Notes under the pieces: model-generated
Databases searched by the model: none
What the model was told of the DNA's origin: nothing
Seen by the model: the letters and a program-made list of their open reading frames with translations, nothing else
Part shown: positions 1 through 11,040 of the stretch, in pieces
Layout of the letters: the number at the start of each line of letters is the position of its first letter
Numbering within the stretch: the first letter of the stretch is position 1
Source: Mixophyes australis
Lineage: Eukaryota > Chordata > Amphibia > Anura > Limnodynastidae
DNA: 64,000 nucleotides
Direction of reading: 5' to 3'
Assembly: GCA_036250195.1 (NCBI GenBank)
Contig: JAVHZZ010000004.1
Coordinates: 318,803,706-318,867,705 of the forward strand
Position numbers and translations under genes: made by a program

Positions 1-930
1 CTGGGCAAACTAAAGATTATATGACTGTGACAGCCATCTGGGTTGGTGAATTGCCTTCAGCAGCATGAAAAGCAGCAGCATGTAACCAACAACGCCAGAT
101 TATGCCGAAGCAGGCTACTCTGTGTGTCAGCCGGTTCACTAAAAGGCATACCGATGACAACCTGTTTAAAAACTAAAGGATGTCATCGCAACATGGCTTA
201 TCCCATTTGGACTCTCCTGAGGATATGTCATTTATGATAACGCCACCAATATTGTGAAAGCATTACATCGGGGAGAATTCCATCACTTTCCCTGTTTTGC
301 TCACACAATCAACTTGGTGGTACAGAGCTTTTTGGAAAATGACAGGGACGTGCAGGAGATGCTGCCTGTGGGCCAAAAAATTCAGGGACATTTTCGGCAT
401 TCTGCAACAGCATGTAGGAAATTGCAGCTGCTGCAAGAACAATTTATTTTGCACTGCCACAAATTGAAGCAAGAGGTGTTAACAAGGTCGAATTCCACAC
501 TTTATATGCTTATGAGGATGAAGAAACAGCGAAAAGCCATCCACAAATAATCCACAATCCATGACATTAGGAAAGGAGGGGGAATGTATTTTAGTCCAGC
601 GCAGTGCAGAATACTTTCCGTGTTGTGCAAGATGATGAAACGATTTGAAGTAGACACCTGTGAACTGAGTTCAGATACTGATAGCTTGAGCAAAATGATT
701 CCCTTATTTAGACTTTTGGAAAAAGACTTTCAAAATTTAAATGAGGACATTCAACAAAAAAATTACGCTGTGCTTGATTCTAGGTTTAAGAGCTATGTTT
801 TCTCTTTATTTTTAAGGTAAAATCTTTTTTTTTAACATTTTTGTTTTTGCCATTTGTGTTATAGAAACTTCTGTAATGGTGGTTTCCTACGGGGTTGAAT
901 TCATATTGTGATAGGATGAAATTTGTTTTC
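1..930 (+). pseudogene. hAT transposase remnant (BED/ZBED-type), 3' half of the gene
   Basis: This is decayed coding sequence of a hAT-superfamily DNA transposase, the enzyme that cuts and pastes its own element in the nucleus. Near 20-46 the frame reads YMTVTAIWV, which matches the hAT motif before the second catalytic segment. Near 225-262 it reads DNATNIVKAL, the usual DNA-SN-V segment with the catalytic aspartate. Near 293-327 it reads CFAHTINLVVQ, the hallmark C-AHTLNL motif. At 584-820 a second open stretch ends in AVLDSRFKSYVFS, also seen at 53.3 kb in the other copy. Frames change and stops interrupt it, and neither a BED finger nor the C-terminal dimerisation domain is visible. The upstream part lies outside the window. 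The same family recurs at 27.3-29.8, 52.5-53.4 and 56.0-57.1 kb. Confidence 0.85.
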
Positions 931-984
931 AGTCATTCTTTCAATTGCTTCTCTCTCGAATGTGTGACCACATACTTTGTTTCT

Positions 985-1180
985 CATTGGGTTCACCATC
1001 TACGTCCCGCCGGGACACCTCAGATTGGTCTTGGTCTGATAAATGCACGCATCCCGGGGGTCAGCCCTCGTCGCCATGTATTAGCTGTAGAATTACCACA
1101 GTTATCCAAGTAACAGGTGGAGCGATCAAAGGAACCATAACTGATTTAATGAGCCATTCTCAGTTTCACTGTACCAGCCA
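985..1180 (-). pseudogene. 18S rRNA 5'-domain fragment (retrocopy part)
   Basis: Read on the minus strand, this follows the 5' domain of eukaryotic 18S rRNA, from the GGTACAGTGAAACTG segment through the AATGGCTCATTAAATCAG, GATAACTGTGGTAATTCT and ATGCGTGCATTTATCAGACC blocks. Similarity is very strong over about 1015-1178 and fades towards 985. It is only a small piece of a molecule of about 1.8 kb, so it is not a functional rRNA gene. It is joined directly, in the same orientation, to the NSMCE2 fragment at 1181-1604, which suggests one chimeric cDNA. The fade near 985 coincides with the fast-evolving variable part of 18S, so the exact end is uncertain. Confidence 0.9.
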
Positions 1181-1604
1181 TGTGTTCTGGGTGACGGCGA
1201 TCTCTTTATCTTCATCTTCCAAATCTTCGTCTGCAGGAGCCGTTGACACACCCATTTGTTTTCTCAGGTGTCTTAGCTGTTCTTTAGTCTGGACATATTT
1301 ATCATCCTGCCTCAGTGCCTCATCTGTATTATTATTCTGAAGTGCAGTGTATCTGTACAAGCTCTCTTAAATCCGGGATCTCATCCGGTGGGTCACGTTT
1401 TAATTTAAGTACGGTCTCCTCAACTGCATCTATATATTGGTTTAAATCTCTGTTTAATGCAGAAGACGGATTCCATGCTGCTTACATGTTCCGTGGTTAC
1501 AGTCTGTCTGAAGCAGATGTTATGCTACTCCAGTTGTAATATCCATTCCTGTGTCTACATAAGTTTGGCAGCTCTTCAGGGATGAGAGGGAGGTATCCAA
1601 TGAG
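1181..1604 (-). pseudogene. NSMCE2: NSMCE2 (SUMO ligase NSE2/MMS21) processed retrocopy fragment
   Basis: NSE2 is the SUMO E3 ligase of the SMC5/6 complex. The minus strand encodes an intron-free segment matching its N-terminal helical, SMC5-binding region. Recognisable pieces are [19 protein letters not shown] (about 1536-1592), [16 protein letters not shown] (about 1400-1450), [13 protein letters not shown], then, after a frameshift near 1360, DDKYVQTKEQLRHLRKQMG (about 1250-1310) and EDKEIAVTQ just before the break. These align in order with the vertebrate protein from about residue 20 to residue 165. At least two in-frame stops and one frameshift disable it. Homology stops just before the SP-RING domain, exactly where the 18S fragment begins, so the ligase domain is absent. 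The insert sits inside hAT sequence. Confidence 0.88.
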
Positions 1605-2209
1605 GACAAGGAGATCAAATATGTAGCACGAGCAGACATGGTTTAAAAATGTAAAGTTCATTGACATCACTGTTGGGCTTAAGGCAGCTAAGCTATTGTT
1701 AGCTTGTTTTGTGGGGGCCCAAACAAACCAAGCATTTTAGCCACAAAAGTGGCACTCCTTGTCTCTGGAGTGCTTGCTTTGTTAAAATGTACATGTCCTT
1801 TTCAGTATACATAAGGGTGGGTGTGAGGGCCAAAGGACAATTCCATCTTGCACCACTTTTCTTTTCTACCATTGCTGTGTGGCAAGTTTTCCTAGATGTG
1901 CTATGAACTGCCATGTGTTTGTGTTGTTGCTCTGTCGCTTAGCATGAAGCCAGGTCGCTGCAGTCTTTGCCTGAAAGTGGATCAAAATAATATTTTGAAC
2001 TGTGAGATGGTCAAAATTGACTGCAAATACCTGGAAATTAGTGTTATTGAGGTTAGTAATAATATAGGACAAAAAAGAGCAAAATTATGTAAACGTCCAG
2101 ATCCAAAACCAAAACCAAAACCCAGGAGGGCGGTTTTGCCAAAACCAAAACACGAACTTAATCCAGATCCAAAATCAAAACCAAAACATGGGCGTCAGTG
2201 AATATGTGT
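1605..2209 (+). mobile_element. hAT element 3' end with CCAAAA subterminal repeats
   Basis: From about 1640 the sequence is clearly homologous to 56213-57053, the right end of another copy of the same family. Both share the GTTAGCTTGTTTTGTGGGG block, the TGTGCTATGAACT block and the final region. The last 110 bases are packed with CCAAAACC repeats (2100-2190), including a GCGGTTTTGCCAAAACC foldback that probably serves as a transposase-binding array. The right terminus is degenerate (GGGCGTCAGTGAATATGTGTA against the family end GGTCAGTGACCATCTCTA). No target duplication can be read because the left end lies outside the window. This copy lacks the SINE present in the 56-kb copy, so it shows the empty site. 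Confidence 0.75.
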
Positions 2210-3769
2210 AATTATAAGTAAATATATTGTTTGTGCCACAAATCTACTTTTACGTTATACCATTCCCTTTTGTAAGTCTTTCATCCCATCTTCCACCATC
2301 TCATTCTTAGTTTCCATCCGTACTTACTTTCTCTAGACCTCCACACTTTTCATCTACACTTCCCCACTGATCTGCATCTTTACATAATGCCTCTAACTTC
2401 CTTACCCCCCCCCCCCCCAACTTCACCCTCATTTGCTGACTGCATGAACATCTCCACATATCATCTCCCAGGAAGAAAGCATTCATCTGACCTAACCCCT
2501 CACATTCTTGGCCCTCCTGTTTGCCACATATACTTATGTACCACCCCCAATATTTTTACCTCACCCAATCCTATCACTATTTGACACACCATTAATCATT
2601 TTAAATAACTGTGCAATACAATACACAATATATTTTCTCTCACCCCTTAGAAGTCCACACCTAATCCACTCTTCCATCTATGGGCTCTGGATATAGTCTC
2701 ACATCCACCACCGAAGAACCACTGACCCTGAACTAAAACAACAATCATGACCACCACCCACCAGCAGTGCTCCACTGCTAAACACAATATAAGTAGAATT
2801 TTTTTCCTTGGTGAAGGAACCCATGTTTTTGTATTGCATACATATTTTCATCGACTATAGCCTAGCACATTAGTAGGTGTATCACAAAGTCTCAATGGAG
2901 GCACAACAATTCCTTGTGTCCTTAATTACGGGACTTATTCTTTATTCCACTTGACACTGCAATAAGTAGAGCTATTTTTATGATATATCTTAATTTTTAC
3001 AGGTTCTGCACTAAGAATTGGTCCTACTTTGTGTGCATGTTGGTATTACAAATGTGGAGGTACAACATTTGACATTTCTTATTTTTCCAATTCCCGTGGG
3101 GAAGTACTTGGCACCACTTATTTTCTAATCATATTAAATGTTAACAAGATTTGCCAGTCCTAATAAACAACCCCAAGAATTTTTTTTATTTTTTTTTAAA
3201 AAGGGTCCTTTAACTTGGGTGTGTATGGTAATGTTGTCAATTGAGGTTAATCCATAATATAGTTTCCTTTTGTCTTAATTTGTCTACATTTCAATTATGA
3301 CATCAAGAAATTGTTGTGGAAATGACCACTTGAAAATATATTCAGTGTAACTTGTCAGAGAAACAAAACAAAATAGAGGCACCGAAAGGTTGGAAAAATA
3401 ATGAAAAGTATATTCCAAAAATTATATTTCTAAACAAATTTGTATAATTAAATATCACAGAATTCCTGTACAAATCACTAAATATAATTAATAAATAAAT
3501 ATATAAGTAGATAAATAAATAAATAAATAATAAACAGTGGTGCTCAAATCAGAATTGTGAGTCAATATCAATAATACAAAAAAATAGAAATGGGCGCTCA
3601 AAGTAACCTAATGTATGACAATTGAAATATACATATAACCATAAACATCTGCAGCTCTCAATACAGGCTCTGGAACCTGAATGGTATAGCATACAAAAAA
3701 AGGAAAAGAAAAACGAGAGAGCGCAAAAAACTGGAAACAATTAATAAATTAATATACTGATTTATTTCT
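2210..3769. other. Unassigned AT-rich sequence with simple repeats
   Basis: No gene is recognised. From 2280 to 2760 the strand is rich in C and T, with a C tract near 2405, and loosely resembles the C/T-rich stretch at 30.7-31.1 kb. Homopolymer T/A tracts lie near 3180 and an (AAAT)n-like tract at 3490-3530. The short open frames here look random. Confidence 0.5.
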
Positions 3770-5005
3770 AAAACCTTTGGTCTCGATTGAAGCGTCCACT
3801 GTCTCCCCACTTCTGGTAGAGGACCTCCTTTGGCTAGAACAGAAGAGCAGGCGGGTTGCAGTGACCATGCTAACTAGCGTCAAGGACTCCTTGGCAATCC
3901 GGGATAAGTTAGTAAGGTCGGACCAGGATTTCCCTCTTCCCTTTTCCCACCTCTACCTTTTGGCAGTTGCGACCCTAATCGCTGTTCTGCAACTGGATCT
4001 TTGGTCTACTCGGGGATGTCCTAGGGTTCTGGACCTTTTTGAAGAGGGGGCTCTGGTGCTGTTCTCCTGTCTCCAGAAGCATTACCAGATCCTGTCCTGT
4101 GATTTTTACAAATAACTCCAGGTGCGCCACCAGATACAGTTGTAGAAGTCCCCTTCATCCCCACTGGGACCACCTCAGCCCCTAGTGAAGCCATTAATCT
4201 ACTCTCATACCCACTCTGGTGGCATTTCTGCCTGGTATCAGCTATTTCTGACAATGCCTGATCATTGCAAACTGCAAGTCCAAACACAATTGGAATCTGA
4301 CCTCTCTCATCCCCTATCAGCGAAAGACTGGACATAACCTTTAAAAATGTGTATACAATGTCGAAATGTATCAACCACTCAAAGATGCTAATTAAAATGA
4401 TTCAAAGGCTTTACTACACACCAGTTAAACTGCATAAGATCTGGCCCTCAGTCTCTAGGCTTTGTTGGATAGATTGTGGGGAAGTCAGCTCCCTCTTCCA
4501 TATCTTCTGAACATGCCCCAAAATCAGACCATTATGGGAGGCTGTGATCGGCCTAATCTGAAAATTAACCTCCACAGCCCTCACACCACAACCTCCTTCA
4601 ATTATAACCCCCCAGACCTCCTGGCCCACCACAGATATGTGTCTGGCCACATTCTAGTAGCTGCTAGAGATACTATTGCTCAACACTGGAAGAACCCAGC
4701 TCCTCCATCTCTCTCCAAAATTATAGTGAAAATCTAGCAGTGCTACGTGATGGAAAATGTTGGTTTTAAGTATTCCACAACAGTAACTTTTCCTCTGATG
4801 AACTGGTTCTCCTGGTATGATTATTACGCTGTTCATCCAGTTTCCTCATTGCCCTCTTGGTCCATTCAGGGCCCCACTCCTCTCCCTGGGCTACCCTTCT
4901 GGCGTGCCCCTCACTTTGTCCCCCCAAGTAAAATTTGATTCCTGTATTTTGTCTTTTATGCCCTTATGTCTTTTGATATTTTTTTTTTAAGTATCAATAA
5001 ATATT
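3770..5005 (+). pseudogene. L1/Tx1-type LINE ORF2 C-terminal remnant and 3' UTR
   Basis: This is a 5'-truncated non-LTR retrotransposon. The open segment 3777-4115 has the order expected of the region C-terminal to the reverse transcriptase in L1/Tx1 ORF2: WLEQKSRR, then DSLAIRDKLVRS, FPLPFSHL, VLDLFEEGALVLFSCLQKHY and CDFYK. A frameshifted continuation gives LQVRHQI, then a run resembling the ESDLSHPLSAKDW block. Near 4480-4540 there is a TCPKIRPLWEAV segment corresponding to the conserved C-P-FW-V motif, followed by ILVAARDTIAQHWKNP (about 4650-4700), the usual C-terminal motif. Several frameshifts and stops mean no protein can be made. A short AT-rich 3' UTR follows, with AATAAA near 4997. 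The reverse transcriptase and endonuclease domains are missing. Confidence 0.8.
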
Positions 5006-6183
5006 GTGAAGGACTCCCATGCCTGATACTTGAGATGTAACTGCTACATTTGTTTGAAAAATGAAATAATTTTTTTTGTTAAAAAAAAAATCATACAGGA
5101 TATATACAAGTATTAAAAAGAGTAATAAGTTACAGATTCTGCACATTTAAAACATACAGCTTTCATCCTTACTGCACATTTCATTCTTAACCCTTTTATG
5201 TCCCATAAACATGTTCTTAAAGTGGTATATTAGGGCTAGTAAGCCTAATACCTATCCATTTTACCTTTAGGAAATTGCCATAATTTATGTAAATCAGTTT
5301 GCCCTGTATTTCTGTTTAATGATTCTTATCTGTTATTGTTTTATTTTATTTTTCTTCAGCAAGAAATATTTACATATAAATACTGCCAACTACATTTTTA
5401 ATTTACCTGTACTTATTGTATTAATATTTCTATGGAAAATGTAATTTGCATGGACATCTCATTGCATACATTCATCACTATTAATTATTGTGATTACTCA
5501 TTTAATTTCAGGTATATCTCTTCTTTCTACAGAAGAGGGAGCTAATGTATAACATGTAAAAATTATTCTGCATTTAATTTGATCCATTCTTTAAACAAGA
5601 TATTGGAGAACATGGAAAATTATAAATGGTAAATGAATTCTCTAACACAATTCTGACATGCTAAAATTAAGCCTGAAAAAAACTAAAGAATGAATTGCAT
5701 GCGATTACATGCTCATAGAAAGTATTCTTCCTCCCATCTCAGCCATTGACGGATATATCATTTCAAAACTTTATTTATTCTATGCCTTACATAGATGCAT
5801 AAATGTAACATACTATAATATATGTATTCTATAACATTAAATGAATGAGATTTCATACATGCCAGTAGTTGTTTCTTTTCAATAATTTTTTTGCACAATT
5901 GTAAAGAACTTAGTAAGGCTGATTGTTTGAATCTTTACCACAATGTTGAGAATAATCTCCTATTTGTCAGCGGCCGGTGGTAAAGGATTAGTAGTGAAAT
6001 TTCAGCTTGCGTTGAAAATCTATATAGGAAAGTAAAGTGTAGAAGTGCCAGGGAGAGAAGCATAGATGCCCATTGGCAGAAGTTTCTTTCAGTTCCACAT
6101 TCTGAATATAAAGTGCAAGCTTTAAGCTTTCTTCTACTACACCTACTTGCTGTATTTCAATTTAAAAGTAGTTGTTTCTAGCT
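5006..6183. other. Unassigned AT-rich sequence
   Basis: I see no gene, terminal repeat or tandem array here beyond A/T tracts near 5075. The sequence is strongly AT-rich and has no substantial open frame. Confidence 0.5.
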
Positions 6184-6186
6184 TTA

Positions 6187-7043
6187 GGGGGGTATTCAAT
6201 TCACTGCAAAAAAATTTTTTTGACCTCGTTAAGTCATTTTAATGCTATTTTTTATCATTTTTAAACATGTTAGCTTTACCCGCGATTCAATTCCATTTTT
6301 AACGCTCCGTTTTTTTTCATCAAACAGTCCTATTGCGCTCCAGTGGAAGGTCTATTGAAAGTATAGGGTTTGCGAGAGGCAGCCGCGGTAAAAGCTATTC
6401 AATTGTTTTACGCAGCGCATAAAACAAGCTAATATGCTGTTTTATCTCGCACCTCTTTGGGGTGTGATAAAAATAAAAAACCTCTGAAATCTATTTGAAA
6501 TCATGTAATAATGAGAAAAAAAAAGATAAAATATGTTCATCACTAATGCCTAACATGTAAAAGTTGATTTTCTGGTGAAAAATTAATGAAATAAAAAAAC
6601 CATAAAAATAAATAAATAAATAATTAAATATTTTTATGTATGTTTTTGGTACAAATATGTTTGTACTAATGTGTTTTTACATGGTATAGACGAGTCTATA
6701 GTAAAAAATAGTGAAATAAAAAAATATGCTAAAGAAAGTACTGTAATGTAGGTATTATCAACTAGAATGGTTGTGTTATGCAATAAAATGTATGGATATG
6801 TATGCCAATCCTTTTTTCTGGCATTATACATGACCGCGTTAAAATTCCCCTTCACTCCCCTAAAAACTCACAAACACAATGATTAACGCGCGGGGCAGCG
6901 TTCCCTCTTTTTCAATTGAATTGCACGAATTTTCACATTGTGTTAACTAAAAACAGTCGGTATACCAGTTAAAAACCCGCGGGTGATTTTTTTTTTTTAA
7001 CGCGGCGAAGCAAAAAATTTTTGCGGCCAATTGAATACCCCCC
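6187..7043. mobile_element. PIF/Harbinger-type non-autonomous element (857 bp)
   Basis: The ends are inverted repeats. The left end starts GGGGGGTATTCAATTC and the right end, read backwards, starts GGGGGGTATTCAATTG; both then run into an A/T-rich tract and a GCGTTAA-like block. TTA lies immediately outside both ends (6184-6186 and 7044-7046), which is the 3-bp target duplication typical of PIF/Harbinger. The interior holds no transposase and its open frames are random. Element class is inferred from the terminal repeats and the duplication. Confidence 0.8.
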
Positions 7044-7046
7044 TTA

Positions 7047-7895
7047 ATCTTTGTCTTAATCCTATCAATTAATTGCATGTTAAATTTTCTCCATACCACG
7101 TTACAAGATGACAGACATGGCTAAGCACACAAACAAGTTAAACAACTTTTCCCCTCTTTATAACACAGGTCTAGGACAGTATAGCTCATGAACAGAAAAA
7201 AACAAATCACCTCATATTTTGCCTTTAGTTTGCTATTATTTGTGTGAAATAAGGAGTGCTGAGCAGAGTGGCAATAGCAGTTGAAGTCCACAATTTAGAA
7301 TTTAAGATATTTTCATACGGAATTGCCCGATTCAGGGCAAACAGTAGATAATGCCAGTTGTGGATTTCATAGCTTTGATCTTCGCCGTTGTTTGCTGTTC
7401 TGCTTGTGACCCAACATTCATCAGTACAGGACACCTTTGGGAAAAACTCCACTATGTTCAGTACACAATGGGCCTGATTTGTACCCTTACAGTTCTGAAC
7501 TTACATGTCAATGCGCCTAACCCGCCTCTCCCAGTACAAGTGATTGTAAGTATAAGATACTGTCAACTCAGAATGCTGTGTGCATGCACAGTGTGAGAGA
7601 TCACATGCGAGTCACATTCTTACGAAACACCAATGGACTTATGTCTAACTCTAAAACAGGCTCCATGAATGTAAAATAAATAAATACATTCTATTAGAAA
7701 TTAAAATTATTTATTCTATGATGGCAGATACACATGAGGAAAAAAAGTATGTTCCGCTAATAAGAGAAGGGCCAGGTTACTGCCACTGTAAATCTGTTGC
7801 CCTAGGGCTGGGAATATGGTTTGGGATACTGTTGGTATCTGCCATGTTGTTTGAACTGTTAGATTTTGGGAAAAAGCATGCCTCAGGTACCCAAC
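7047..7895. other. Mostly unassigned; solitary MITE end near 7465
   Basis: From about 7465 the sequence ACAATGGGCCTGATT matches the terminal repeat of the element at 8781-9564, and similar composition continues to about 7640, so this is probably a one-ended relic of that family. The rest is unrecognised. An open stretch beginning near 7718 includes a hydrophobic run but continues into the MITE at 7896, and I do not call it a gene. Confidence 0.4.
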
Positions 7896-8209
7896 CAGGG
7901 GCACACGCAGAATTTTTAGGGGGGGTTTCCCTCCCACCCAAAAAAACGGCAAAAAACAAAAACATGCGCAGCAGCTCCATTTCGGCAGCACTGTACTATA
8001 CAGCAGCCGCGTTGCTGTCAAAGAAGCGTCCGCAGCGGCGCTGTCAAAGAAGCAACCGCGGCGGTGCTGTATACAATACAGCACCGCCGCCGACACTTCT
8101 TTGACAGCTCCGCAGCTGCTGTATAGTACAGTGCCGCTATGTGGCGCACTTTGTTACCGGAGGGGAGGGGTTTCTGAAGACCCAGAAACCCCCCCTGCGT
8201 GCGCCCCTG
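7896..8209. mobile_element. GC-rich foldback MITE with CAGGGGC ends (314 bp)
   Basis: The element begins CAGGGGCACACGCAG and ends CTGCGTGCGCCCCTG, a near-perfect terminal inverted repeat, followed inwards by a G-run/GTTTCC block on each side. The interior folds on itself around the GCTGTATACAATACAGC palindrome near 8070-8088 and carries repeated GCTGTCAAAGAAGC units. CCAAC flanks both ends (7891-7895 and 8210-8214). CAGGGG termini suggest hAT, but hAT makes 8-bp duplications and only 5 bp match here, so the class is uncertain. It is much more GC-rich than its surroundings. Confidence 0.7.
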
Positions 8210-8214
8210 CCAAC

Positions 8215-8780
8215 ACTAAGGAACTCCATGTCCTTTTACTTGGCTGAATTTTATTTCATAATTTGAGGTGCCGCTGTTCTATGACTATGGTGTTTCATCC
8301 TTAAAGGGGTGTGCCACACAATTGTTACTAAACATTGTATCTCCCAGTCGGTAATATAATTTTATTGTAAATGATTGCAAAATTATTAACTTGGCTGCTG
8401 CCTTCCGGTAGAAAAATAAATGTATATTGTTTTATAGCCGTCTCCATCTTATCTACTTTGAAGCTTGAGATTTTAGCTGGCGTAATAATTCAATTTAAAA
8501 AGATAGTAGTCTGAGCTATCACAAATCCTCCCTTTCCTATTAACTGCAAAAAGAACATGGCAAGCAACCAAGGGTATTATCAGTTCTTACTTTTCTATTA
8601 CAACTCTTTAGTGCTGCAGAGACCTTCACTGTTGCAGAGAAACTAATCAATATATACACGTATACGTTTAAATCCTGAATTTAAGAGTCATTTCTAACAC
8701 AAGCTAAGCGCAAGTAAAAATCATTGTACCAAATGAAGCAGTGCATACATGCATTTTTATGTGTGTTTAACATACATAAA
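8215..8780. other. Unassigned AT-rich sequence
   Basis: No gene, repeat boundary or tandem array is recognised here. Confidence 0.5.
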
Positions 8781-9564
8781 CACAATGGGCCTGATTCATG
8801 TTAGAACGCAACCTGCATGCAAATTGCTTTTCAAAAGAAGAGTGCAGAACTTTAACGTAGTTCCGACTGTATTCATATCCAAGGGCATCCCAAGATACTT
8901 TTTTAATTTGAGTCTGGGCATAAGTACATCCTTCCTAAGGGTGGCTTGCCATATGTTGACAGACAGAGCAGACTGCAGTATACGCACAAGCATCTGAAAA
9001 AAAAAAGCATTAAAAAATGTAAATGATAAAGTAAACGAACAATTGTTAACAGTAAAAACATGAATAAAATATGAATTTAAAAAAAATAGCTTTTTTAAAA
9101 AAATAAAAAATAATAATAATTGTATAAATCAAGATGCTTTTAATGTGCACTGCTATTTTATAGTCTGTGTTCCTTGCATACACATGTTCTGTGCTAGCTA
9201 GTGGAACACATCTGTGTAGTTTTTAATACAAAAACAGTTTCATGTCGCTATCAGTCGTCACTTACAGCTGTCCTGTAGCTGGTGCAAGTGATACGCCTGA
9301 AACCTGTCGTACTTACGAGAAACCCAGGACTTGAATCAGCAGCTTCTGCGTTGGCACACCAGCGGCACACCATTTACTGTGCATGGCCTATAATAATCCT
9401 CCCCTTTCCTCTCCCTGTTCCACCTCTCAAGTCCTAGGGAGTCGTAAGTGTCAATTACTTTTGGGCATGAATTGCATGCAATTGCATTCATTGGCCTAAG
9501 CTCCGTTTTGGAGCAAGATACGTCATGCAAACAGACTTACGTCATGAGTCAGGCCCATTGTGGT
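8781..9564. mobile_element. MITE with CACAATGGGCCTGATTCATG termini (about 780 bp)
   Basis: The left end at 8781 (CACAATGGGCCTGATTCATG) is answered by its near-perfect reverse complement, CATGAGTCAGGCCCATTGTG, ending at 9562. The interior is AT-rich with no transposase. A related single end occurs at 7465. The flanking bases do not give a clear duplication, so the superfamily is left open. Confidence 0.65.
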
Positions 9565-10172
9565 GTTTAATATACTATAAAATAATGCATTATAAACACC
9601 AGTGTGTACATAGCCTGAATCCTATTTTTAGCCACAAGACAGCAGATAAATGAATACCAATTTTTGGAAATCATGTTACTATCACTCAGAGGAATTGAAC
9701 TAAAAAAAAAAAGATTTTTTTAAGGGACATGCAGCATCTACGTAAATCATTCTTAATATTCAAGTCACATTTTGCCTTTCTGTAAGGGGCCCTCTGGTTG
9801 CTAACACTGGTGTCTAAAAGTCAAACATGATGGGGAAATTTACTAAGCAGTGGTTTTGCAAAACTCTACCTCACATGTTGTTTTCAGAGCCAAACTGCCA
9901 AATTTACTATCCACTGATAGAGAGGCTAAAAACTCAAACTGCATCCAATGTGTGGCAATTTTCAAAGTTATAAACCGCATGCGGATTACCACAATCCGCA
10001 TGCAGTTTACAGCAACCTGCAGGTTTTCAGCCCAACACTCATTTTTTCCTTTTTACTCTACGGATTTTACTTGTCACTCAAAACTCGTGGGTATATCATT
10101 TTAGATCAACTATTTAAAGTTTGCCACTTCTTTTTTATCTTTGTTAGGGGCCAGAGGGGAAAGAGGATAGGA
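9565..10172. other. Unassigned; possible single MITE end near 9836
   Basis: GGGGAAATTTACTAAGC at about 9835 resembles the start of frog MITEs, but I find no matching inverted end. Nothing else is recognised. Confidence 0.35.
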
Positions 10173-10377
10173 CATACTTGTCCACTCTCCCAGAATATCC
10201 GGGAAACCTCTGAATTCCGGATAGGTCTCTCAGACTGCTGGGAGAGCAGGCAATTCTCCTGTCCGCAAATCGCGTCAACTTGGCCCTGCCCCTCCAACTT
10301 AGTGAAAATTTTGTCACAGGGCAGGGCCAAAATGACACAATTCTCCATGCCCCAACAATAGAAAGTTGGCAACTATG
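10173..10377. mobile_element. hAT-like MITE with CATACTTG...CCAACT ends (205 bp)
   Basis: The left terminus CATACTTGTCCACTCTCCC is matched in inverted form by AAAGTTGGCAACTATG at the right. The interior has the pattern I associate with an abundant frog MITE: a CCGGGAAACCTC/CCGGATAGGTCTCTC block, then a GGGAGAGCAGGCAATTCTCC foldback. Eight bases flank it on each side, GGATAGGA (10165-10172) and GGATAGAA (10378-10385), which differ at one position and fit an aged hAT duplication. Confidence 0.65.
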
Positions 10378-11040
10378 GGATAGAAGAGGTTGGTTTGTTT
10401 CCTGTTTATTGTGTTTTTTACTTAAAGTCCTGTCTGTGTTAATTGTGTGTGAGTTGGACATGACTGGTACTGTTGTTAGTTTTGTGGGGAGGGGCTTGGT
10501 TTGTGTGTGTTTTGTGTTGGGGCGAGGCAATGAGACGGGGTGCTGACAGTGAGAGTGGGGGAGAAAGGAAGGGAAGTAGGCCAGGAAGTGGCAGAAGAGG
10601 TTCAGGAGAGTGGAGAGCAGGCAGCGTGATGACAATGACAAAGTGGCCAAAACTAAGTCTGGTTACAAAATGTGGTTCTCCCATGAAGAGAATTGTTTTC
10701 TCATTACTAACATTAGCTAACTGTTATGACCTAATATTGGGAAGTCAGGCAGCAAAGACATCACTGAGAAGCAAACAACGGTTCTGGAATGCAAGTTCGC
10801 ACTTAAGGGGGATTTCTAGTTCCCCACCACCCCCCCACCTCCCCCTACAGCCAGGACTCTTTGACAGGCTGATCCCCTTTGTTGGGACCAGCTACAGTTC
10901 TACAGATCTGTTCTGCTCCCATGTACAGTATACGTCTTGCCCCCTAATTTCGTGGGGCAGGCGGCATGTCATGGTGCAGGAAATAGGATAGGCAGATAGA
11001 AGAGTCTGTCTCGGAATGTACAGATCCAAAAGGTAGAAGG
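10378..11040. other. Unassigned sequence with G/T-rich and C-rich stretches
   Basis: There is a G/T-rich tract at about 10390-10620 and a C-rich tract near 10825-10850. Long overlapping open frames occur on both strands but show no family motif. No gene is called. Confidence 0.4.

Noticed and set aside
2100..2190. CCAAAA-rich tract as an interstitial telomere
   Set aside because: The vertebrate telomere unit is TTAGGG. The same tract recurs at the ends of other hAT copies, so it is a subterminal repeat.
4021..4374. 117-codon minus-strand frame
   Set aside because: It is antisense to the LINE ORF2 remnant, which has clear motifs on the plus strand.
7718..8104. 128-codon plus-strand frame with a hydrophobic segment
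   Set aside because: The second half is translated MITE sequence, an opposite-strand frame of equal length exists, and no homology is recognised.
10144..10650. 168-codon minus-strand frame
   Set aside because: It overlaps the MITE at 10173-10377 and low-complexity sequence, and several frames on both strands are open here.
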